From positions 1 to 10,311 of the forward strand of contig WFVP01000109.1 of NCBI GenBank assembly GCA_015491595.1: a DNA stretch of 10,311 nucleotides, given 5' to 3'. Position 1 is the stretch's first letter. Each line of letters opens with the position of its first letter. A program made the translations under genes and the position numbers. The notes beneath the pieces were generated by a model. That model was given only the letters and a program-made list of their open reading frames with translations. It had not been told where the DNA came from and made no database searches. This document shows, in pieces, positions 1 to 5,461 of this stretch. The DNA is from Anaerolineales bacterium. Its GTDB lineage: Bacteria > Chloroflexota > Anaerolineae > Anaerolineales > DRMV01.

Positions 1-1359
1 CCGGTGGGCGGCCTGACACCGGAAGAAGCCGTCCAGCGCCTGTTGGAGGTGTACAACCGGCCGGTGGAACTGCGCTACGGCGAGGCCCGCATCTGGCTGG
101 ACCCGGCGACCATCGGGTTCACCCTGGACACCAAAGCCATGCTCGCGGCCGTGGCCCGGGTCCAGGAACGGCGCTCCTTCTGGAGCGGGTTCTGGGACTT
201 CCTGTGGGGCCGGCGTCCGGAAGGGGTCTCGGTGCCCCTGGTCGCGGAGTACTCCAAGACCCGCCTGCGAGAGTACCTGGAGAGGGAAATCGTGGCCCGG
301 TACGACCGGCCGCCCCGACCTCCCCAACCCATTGTGGGCACCACCCGAATGCAGCCCGGGGAGCCGGGAACCGCGTTGCAAATCGAAGAGGCCATCAGCC
401 GCATCGAGCGGGCCCTCTTCTCCCCCTCGCGACGGGTGGTAATTCTTCCGGTCCGCCAAATCGAACCCCAAGGCCCGCCCTTCGCCAACCTGCAGGTCCT
501 GCTGGAACAAACGGTGCAGCTCGCGGATTTCGAGGGCGTAGTGGGGGTGTACTTCATGGACCTGGACACCGGGCGGGAGATTCACTTCGCCTACCAGGGC
601 CAGGACCCCGTTCCCCTGCCGCCCGACATCGCCTTCACCGGCGCCAGCACCATCAAAATCTCCATCATGGTATCCGTGATGAAGCGCATCGACCTGGAAC
701 GGGCGGACCCGGAGGTCCTCCGCCAGATGGAAAACATGATTGCCGAATCGGGCAACGAGGCCGCGGACTGGCTCATGGAGAACGTGCTGGACCCCAACCT
801 GGGGCCCCTCCTGGTCACGGAAGACATGCGGCTCCTGGGTCTGGAGAACACCTTCCTCGCTGGCTTCTTCCGGCCCGGAGCGCCCCTGCTCAAGCGCTAC
901 GAAACCCCCGCCAACCAGCGCACCGACGTGTTCACCGACCCGGACCCGTACAACCAGACCACCCCCTCCGACATGGGGACGCTGCTGGCCGACCTGTACC
1001 AATGCGCCAACCACGGGGGCGGCGCGTTACAGGCCGCCTTCCCCAACGAAATCACCCGGGAAGAATGCCGGTACATGCTGGACCTGCTCAGCACCAACCG
1101 AATTGCCGTGCTCTTCGAGGCGGGCATCCCGGACGGCACCCGCATCGACCACAAGCACGGTTGGGTGACCAACTTCCAGGGGTACATCACCACCATGGGA
1201 GACGCGGGCATCATTTACACCCCCAAGGGGGATTTCGTGCTGGTGGCCTTCATCTGGCATCCCATCCAGGTCATCTGGGACCAGGGCGCCGAGCTGCTCG
1301 CGGACCTGGCCGAGGCCGTGTACAACTTCTACAACCCGCCTCCCACCTCCTCCCGATGA
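1..1359 (+). CDS. Serine hydrolase, class A beta-lactamase-like, with VanW/YoaR-type N-terminal module (5' partial)
   Basis: The frame is open from the first base, so the true start and any signal peptide probably lie upstream. A GTG at 4 is possible but falls just where a domain begins. Numbering from that GTG, residues 2-45 (G-L-T-P-E-E-A, then WLDPATIGF) resemble the peptidoglycan-binding-4/VanW-associated module of YoaR-like proteins. Residues about 173-440 resemble the Beta-lactamase2 fold. The SxxK nucleophile motif is S215-T-I-K218 in FTGASTIK. An SDN-like motif is S249-G-N251. The KTG position is K384-H-G386, followed by W. The segment TTPSDMGTLLADLY (319-332) is typical of this group. 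It is probably an extracytoplasmic hydrolase acting on cell wall or an unknown ester or amide; drug resistance cannot be inferred. It is convergent with the act operon and shows no functional link to it. The fold is confident; the substrate is unknown. Confidence 0.85.
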   Translation, partial: PVGGLTPEEAVQRLLEVYNRPVELRYGEARIWLDPATIGFTLDTKAMLAAVARVQERRSFWSGFWDFLWGRRPEGVSVPLVAEYSKTRLREYLEREIVARYDRPPRPPQPIVGTTRMQPGEPGTALQIEEAISRIERALFSPSRRVVILPVRQIEPQGPPFANLQVLLEQTVQLADFEGVVGVYFMDLDTGREIHFAYQGQDPVPLPPDIAFTGASTIKISIMVSVMKRIDLERADPEVLRQMENMIAESGNEAADWLMENVLDPNLGPLLVTEDMRLLGLENTFLAGFFRPGAPLLKRYETPANQRTDVFTDPDPYNQTTPSDMGTLLADLYQCANHGGGALQAAFPNEITREECRYMLDLLSTNRIAVLFEAGIPDGTRIDHKHGWVTNFQGYITTMGDAGIIYTPKGDFVLVAFIWHPIQVIWDQGAELLADLAEAVYNFYNPPPTSSR

Positions 1360-1553
1360 GCCGGACGGCATGGTACCCTGACCCGGAGCTCAGAACAGGA
1401 GGCTGAACAAGCCCCTGTATCTGTAAGCCGACATCCTTTTGAGCGTATCGGACAGGCCGGACAGCCTGCTCCCAAAAGCATGCAAGGCAAAAGAAAAGGG
1501 CCGGCGCAAGGCACCGGCCCCGGAAGCGTGGGTTGTTCCCGGCTGGGAGCGGG
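1360..1553. other. Convergent intergenic region
   Basis: About 194 nt lie between the stop of the serine hydrolase (+) and the stop of the last act-operon gene (-). The minus-strand terminator annotated separately is the only well-supported element. A short 5-bp stem at 1453-1468 (CAGGC, six-base loop, GCCTG) has no T tract and is not convincing as a plus-strand terminator. No tRNA-like fold or coding region with a ribosome binding site was seen. Confidence 0.6.
1489..1520 (-). terminator. Rho-independent terminator of the act operon
   Basis: A 10-bp GC-rich hairpin (arms 1498-1507 and 1511-1520, one C-A mismatch, AAG loop) lies 33 nt past the last stop codon of the operon. Read on the minus strand, it is followed at once by a TTTTCTTTT tract (plus-strand aaaagaaaa, 1489-1497). 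No T tract follows on the plus strand, so it acts for the minus-strand operon only. It marks the end of the transcription unit right after the extra cytochrome gene. Confidence 0.85.
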
Positions 1554-2159
1554 TCACTCGCCGGAGACCACCTGCCCCACGAAGATTTCCAGGCCCTTCT
1601 CGGGCGCATCGGCCGGGCGACCCAAGGGCATGTCCTTGCGCACCACCAGGCGGTCGTACAGGGTAGATTGCTCCCAGTTCCCGCCCGCGGTGGTAGCATC
1701 TTTGCTCATGATGTGCTCGTAGTTGTCCAGGCTCAATTGCCCCAGGGCGGCCTCGGGGTCGCCGACGTGGCACTGGGTGCAGGCCGGGGAGCCGTCGTAC
1801 CAGATACCCGCCTGGGAGAAGACGAACTGCACATCCTCAAAGGTGACCTGGCAGGTGTTCCCGTCCAGGTCGGTCAGGGTAAAGGGCTCCGCGTCCGGCC
1901 CGGGAAGCCCGGCCTCGAACCAGGCCTGGAGCAGGTCCACGGGGGTGGTGCGGCACGGCGTGGCCGCGCCTGCTTCCCCTTCCTCCCCGGCCGAAGCCTG
2001 GAGGGCCTCCTCCACCGGGGGCAGGGTGGCCGGCGGCAACGTGGGGATGGGGGTGTGTTCCACTTTGGCGAAGTTCGGGGCACCCTGAATGCCGCAGGCC
2101 GCGAGACCGGCGACCAAGAAGAGGGCCCCGAGCATCACGAGCAACTTGCCTTTGCGCAT
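1554..2159 (-). CDS. Lipoprotein mono-heme cytochrome c, last gene of the ACIII operon
   Basis: This is a 201-residue protein. A lipoprotein signal peptide ends in the lipobox L19-A-A-C22. A Pro/Thr/Glu/Ala-rich linker follows (about 35-66), then a compact cytochrome domain. One heme site is C127-T-Q-C130-H131, followed by LSLDNYEHIM. The likely axial Met is M177 in KDMPLG; M151 is an alternative. The CxxCH, LDxYE and MP(L)G...GLEIF order recalls the short cytochrome domains common in Planctomycetes and Chloroflexota. C69 and C103 are spare cysteines that could form a disulfide. The frame is open further upstream into actE, but the ATG at 2159 has an AGGAGG 10 nt before it (2170-2175) and begins the signal peptide, so it is the start. 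It follows actE by 50 nt and is closed by the terminator. Its likely role is an ACIII accessory subunit or the electron carrier from ACIII to an oxidase. It is not clearly any named Act subunit. Confidence 0.85.
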   Translation of the reverse strand: MRKGKLLVMLGALFLVAGLAACGIQGAPNFAKVEHTPIPTLPPATLPPVEEALQASAGEEGEAGAATPCRTTPVDLLQAWFEAGLPGPDAEPFTLTDLDGNTCQVTFEDVQFVFSQAGIWYDGSPACTQCHVGDPEAALGQLSLDNYEHIMSKDATTAGGNWEQSTLYDRLVVRKDMPLGRPADAPEKGLEIFVGQVVSGE

Positions 2160-2209
2160 GGTTCGTCTTCCTCCTGCCGTCGTCCGTGATGGAAAGGGAT
2201 GCGGACCGA

Positions 2210-2710
2210 TTACGGCAGCTTCCCCTGCAACTGCCGCAGGTAGTTCACGATGTCCCATCGCTCCCGGACCGTCAGGTCCCGGAAGTTGGGCATGTTGGCC
2301 GAGCCGTAGGTGATGGTGGCGAACAGGCTCGCGTCGTCCTTGTCCGCGACGTTGGCCGCGGTCAAATCGGGAATGGGCACCTTGTAGAAAGCCTTCATCA
2401 CGCCGTCGCCCTTCCCTTGCAGGCCGTGGCAGACCGAACAATAGGTTTCGTACAACATCTGACCCCGGGTCAGGGAGACCTCATCGGCCGGCACCGGGTT
2501 GGGCCACGGCACTCCCGGCACGTAAGCCGGTCCTTCCACCGGCACCGAGTTGGGAGGGAGGGGCAGCGGGTCCTCCATGGGCCGGTAGGAAGGCTGGTTC
2601 TCCATGAAGCTGATCCAGTCCACTTTGATGATTTCGTAGGTGAACAGCAGCCCCACGATGGGCGGGGTCAACAGCGCACCCAGGACGATGAGAATACGTA
2701 GCCCTTTCAT
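2210..2710 (-). CDS. actE: ActE, membrane-anchored mono-heme cytochrome c of alternative complex III
   Basis: This 166-residue protein has an uncleaved N-terminal membrane helix (about 4-24) with no lipobox cysteine. A proline-rich stretch follows (about 43-75), then a class I cytochrome c domain. Heme is bound at C91-S-V-C94-H95, followed by GLQGKGDG. The axial Met is probably M140 in YGSANMPNF, and the C-terminal helix RERWDIVNYLRQLQ is typical of class I folds. In ACIII, ActE accepts electrons from the ActA hemes on the outer face of the membrane and passes them to the oxidase or a soluble carrier. Its ATG overlaps the actD stop by 4 nt (ATGA), which implies translational coupling, and a GGAGGGG lies inside the end of actD. 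Family assignment rests on the heme domain together with its place after actD. Some homologues are lipoproteins; this one is helix-anchored. Confidence 0.9.
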   Translation of the reverse strand: MKGLRILIVLGALLTPPIVGLLFTYEIIKVDWISFMENQPSYRPMEDPLPLPPNSVPVEGPAYVPGVPWPNPVPADEVSLTRGQMLYETYCSVCHGLQGKGDGVMKAFYKVPIPDLTAANVADKDDASLFATITYGSANMPNFRDLTVRERWDIVNYLRQLQGKLP

Positions 2711-3255
2711 ACGAACGACCCCTCCACAGGTTCAATTTCCGAGGCACCCACTTGCTGCAGCGCCTCTTTGACCCGGTCCAGCAGAATCGCGGGAGCCTGG
2801 AAGAACACCGCGATGGCGCCATCGCTCACCTCGGGATGGTAGACCCGCTTCCCCACCACCGGCGGGAGGAGGGACTCGAAGAGGACCCCCAGGAAGGAGG
2901 CCACAATCAGCCCCAACATGGTGAGCTCGAAGATGAGCACAAAAGCCGGGGGCATCGTGAACAGGGGGAACCCGCCCACCCGAAGGGGATACAGGGCGGG
3001 CGTACCGAAGTACAACGCGATGCTGGTGAGGAAGCCCACCCCGGCACCCACCATGCCGTACTTGGGCACCGCGCTGGCCTTGATGGGCCGGCCCAGGACT
3101 TCCGGCTTCCAGGGCACCCCCGACTGAATCTGAATCAGGCGGTCCTCAATGCCGATTTCCCGCAAGACCTCCACGGCCCGAGCGGCCGGTTCGGGGTCAT
3201 CAAAGAGCGCCACATAGATTTTCGGCTCGTAACGACCTTGATAGCCACCGTACAT
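2707..3255 (-). CDS. actD: ActD, DUF3341 membrane subunit of alternative complex III
   Basis: This 182-residue protein has the usual DUF3341/ActD architecture. An N-terminal soluble part (1-60) is built around YVALFDDPEPAARAVEVL, a ferredoxin-like alpha/beta segment. Two membrane helices follow (about 66-84 and 103-125). A C-terminal soluble segment contains VSDGAIAVFFQA and AILLDRVKEALQQVGA. ActD carries no cofactor; in ACIII structures it packs against ActC and helps hold the membrane and outer modules together. The ATG at 3255 follows the actC stop by 18 nt with an AGGAGGG about 9 nt upstream. Its stop overlaps the actE start. Confidence 0.92.
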   Translation of the reverse strand: MYGGYQGRYEPKIYVALFDDPEPAARAVEVLREIGIEDRLIQIQSGVPWKPEVLGRPIKASAVPKYGMVGAGVGFLTSIALYFGTPALYPLRVGGFPLFTMPPAFVLIFELTMLGLIVASFLGVLFESLLPPVVGKRVYHPEVSDGAIAVFFQAPAILLDRVKEALQQVGASEIEPVEGSFV

Positions 3256-3273
3256 GACGCGCTCCCTCCTGGG

Positions 3274-4707
3274 TTACTCCAAATCGGCCACCGAGGGCAC
3301 CACCGTCTTGCCCACTTTCCGTAAGGAGTGGGCGTGGTGTCCCTCTTCGACCTCCCACACCGGGATGAGAGGAATCAGGCGGGAGGCCATGCCGTACATG
3401 AAGAGGAACAAGGTAAAGGTGCCGAAGGCGATGGAAATCTCCACCAGGCTGGGCTGATACCATCCCCAATCGAAGGGGATGCGGTTGCGGCTCAGCGCGC
3501 CGGTGACGATGACGTACCGCTCGGCGTACATACCCACATTCACAATCAAGCCCATGAGGAACATGACCCAGGGCTTCCGGCGCCAGTTGCGGTTCCACAG
3601 CACCGCCCAGGGGATGAAGATGTTGCAGATGACCATGAGCCACCACACGGGCGCGATGTCCCCCTGGGTATAGAACCGGATGATTTCCTTGACCGTGTGC
3701 TCACCGCCGTACCATTCCAGGATGAACTCGTTGAAGAAGAAGTAGGTCCAGCCCATGGAGATGATGAGCAACAGCTTGCCCAGGGTGTCGAAGTGTTCGG
3801 GCCGGATGAAGTACGTCATGTTCTTCATGGTGGTGCGCACCAAGTAGAGCACCGACCCTACCGCGGCGATGCCCGACAGAATGGCGCCGGTGATGAAGTA
3901 GGGCCCGAAAATGGTGGAGTGCCAGCCCAACTTCATGGCCACGGCGAAATCCCAGGAGACGATGGTGTGCACCGAGAACATCACCGGGATGATGGCCCAG
4001 GCGAAAATCTGAATGGCCTTGGTCAGGTGACGCCATTCCTCCTCCGTGCCCCGCCAGCCCAGGGACAGGATGGTGTAGAGCTTCTTGCGCCACCCCGTGC
4101 TCTTGTCCCGGGCCATGGCCAAGTCCGGAATCAAGGGCAGATACAGGTAGAGGGTGCTGCCAATCAGGTAGGTGTTGATGGCGAAGAAGTCCCACACCAG
4201 AGGCGAGCGGAAATTGGGCCACAACCAGCGCTGGTTGGGGTAAGGCACCATCCAGTAGAACCGCCAGGTGCGGCCCAGGTGAATCAGGGGATAGAGACCC
4301 GCGCCCATGAGGGCGAAGGTGGTCATGAGCTCCGCGGCCCGGGTGAAGGGGCGGCGAAACTCGGCCTTGAAGACCCGGAGGATGGCCGAGACGAAGGTGC
4401 CGGCGTGGCTGATGCCAATCCAGAACACGAAACTCACGATGAAGAGACCCCAGAAAATCGGCCGGCGGATGCCCGCCAGACCCATGCCGGTGGACATCAG
4501 ATACGCCCAAGCACCGAACAGGGTCACCACGGTGACCAGGCCCAGGAAGGCCATGGCCCACTTCCACTCCCGACTGGTGTCCTCCATGGCCTCCAGGACC
4601 ATGCGGTTCATCTCTTCCCGGGGCCGCACGTCAATGAGCAGGTGTTCCTTGCGCAATTCTTCCACTTGGCCGTGCAATTCGGCAGGCAGGGGGGTTTCTG
4701 AGTGCAT
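3274..4707 (-). CDS. actC: ActC, NrfD/PsrC-like quinol-oxidising membrane subunit of alternative complex III
   Basis: This 477-residue integral membrane protein has about ten hydrophobic segments, four before residue 195 and six after it, as expected for ActC. Hallmarks are GISHAGTFVSAILRV with H101 near the outer membrane face, GRTWRFYWMVPYPN (145-158), and SPLVWDFFAINTY with D173; these His and Asp residues are candidates for the quinol site. In known complexes ActC oxidises menaquinol or ubiquinol and hands electrons to the Fe-S clusters of ActB. A TTG at 4743 would add 12 residues, but the ATG at 4707 is preceded by a strong GAGGAGGAGG at good spacing, so I chose it. The actB2 stop is 39 nt upstream. 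A paralogous actF, found in many ACIII operons, is not in this window. Confidence 0.95.
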   Translation of the reverse strand: MHSETPLPAELHGQVEELRKEHLLIDVRPREEMNRMVLEAMEDTSREWKWAMAFLGLVTVVTLFGAWAYLMSTGMGLAGIRRPIFWGLFIVSFVFWIGISHAGTFVSAILRVFKAEFRRPFTRAAELMTTFALMGAGLYPLIHLGRTWRFYWMVPYPNQRWLWPNFRSPLVWDFFAINTYLIGSTLYLYLPLIPDLAMARDKSTGWRKKLYTILSLGWRGTEEEWRHLTKAIQIFAWAIIPVMFSVHTIVSWDFAVAMKLGWHSTIFGPYFITGAILSGIAAVGSVLYLVRTTMKNMTYFIRPEHFDTLGKLLLIISMGWTYFFFNEFILEWYGGEHTVKEIIRFYTQGDIAPVWWLMVICNIFIPWAVLWNRNWRRKPWVMFLMGLIVNVGMYAERYVIVTGALSRNRIPFDWGWYQPSLVEISIAFGTFTLFLFMYGMASRLIPLIPVWEVEEGHHAHSLRKVGKTVVPSVADLE

Positions 4708-4746
4708 GGGTGCCTCCTCCTCGTGCGACACTTGGGCATCCAAGGC

Positions 4747-5460
4747 TTAGAACTCGTGACGTTGGCTGCTCAAGTAGATGACCTTCGGCTCGGTGCCCAA
4801 TTCCTCCAGGAACTTGAACCCTCGCTGGCTTTCCGCCAGTTGCCGCACCTTGCTGTGCGGGTCCTGCCAGTTGCCGAAGACGATGGCGTCGGTGGGACAG
4901 GCCTGGGCACACGCGGGCTGCACCTCGCCGTCCCGCACCGGACGGCCCTCCAGGCGGGCTTCCTCTTGCGCCCGACGAATGCGCTGGATGCAGAAGGTGC
5001 ACTTCTCCATGATGCCCCGGCGTCGCACCGTGACGTCGGGGTTCAGATAGTAGTTCATGGGCTCCGGCCATTCGTAATCGAACCAATTGAATGTTCGGGC
5101 GATATAGGGACAGTTGTTCGCACAATACCGGGTACCGATACAGCGGTTGTACACCTGGATGTTGAGCTCTTCCGCCTCGCTGTGCAGGGTGGCGAACACC
5201 GGGCACACGGGTTCGCAAGGCGCGTTGCTGCACTGCTGGCACATCATGGGCATGGTGCGCATTTGCACTTCAGGGTACTCACCCTCCCAATAGCGCACCA
5301 GCCGAATCCAGTGCATACCGCGGCCATAGGCGTTTTCCTCTTCGCCTGCGAAAGCCACGTTGTTCTCCATGGCGCACGCGGTCACGCACGCGTTGCACCC
5401 GGTGCAGCGGTCCAGGTCAATGACCATGACCCATTTGGTGTGCTCTTCGCCCGCCATCAT
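4747..5460 (-). CDS. actB2: ActB2, four-cluster Fe-S (ferredoxin-like) subunit of alternative complex III
   Basis: This 237-residue protein corresponds to the C-terminal Fe-S domain of fused ActB and to PsrB/NrfC/DmsB-type proteins. It has 15 cluster cysteines: C19, C22, C25, C29; C74, C77, C82, C86; C107, C113, C117; C154, C157; and C184, C188. Three groups of four plus one of three fit the three [4Fe-4S] and one [3Fe-4S] clusters reported for ACIII. It forms the electron wire from the ActC quinol site to the ActA hemes. It has no signal peptide of its own, so export would have to occur together with the Tat-targeted ActB1. The tandem ATGs at 5460 and 5457 are preceded by an AGGAG inside the end of actB1, and only one base separates the two genes. 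In the well-studied complexes this domain is fused to ActB1. Confidence 0.93.
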   Translation of the reverse strand: MMAGEEHTKWVMVIDLDRCTGCNACVTACAMENNVAFAGEEENAYGRGMHWIRLVRYWEGEYPEVQMRTMPMMCQQCSNAPCEPVCPVFATLHSEAEELNIQVYNRCIGTRYCANNCPYIARTFNWFDYEWPEPMNYYLNPDVTVRRRGIMEKCTFCIQRIRRAQEEARLEGRPVRDGEVQPACAQACPTDAIVFGNWQDPHSKVRQLAESQRGFKFLEELGTEPKVIYLSSQRHEF

Positions 5461-5461
5461 C

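Noticed and set aside
1360..1553. tRNA, small RNA or CRISPR in the convergent gap
   Set aside because: No cloverleaf or spaced repeats were found; the only strong structure is the terminator.
2160..2441. Upstream extension of the lipoprotein cytochrome frame into actE
   Set aside because: It would overlap actE. The ATG at 2159 has AGGAGG at proper spacing and begins a lipoprotein signal peptide.
3328..4701. A long plus-strand open frame of 457 codons opposite actC
   Set aside because: It mirrors a convincing membrane protein, is rich in His, Gly, Glu and Pro as antisense frames of GC-rich genes are, and lacks recognisable domains.
4708..4743. TTG start adding 12 residues to ActC
   Set aside because: The ATG at 4707 has a much stronger ribosome binding site, and that site would lie inside the extension.
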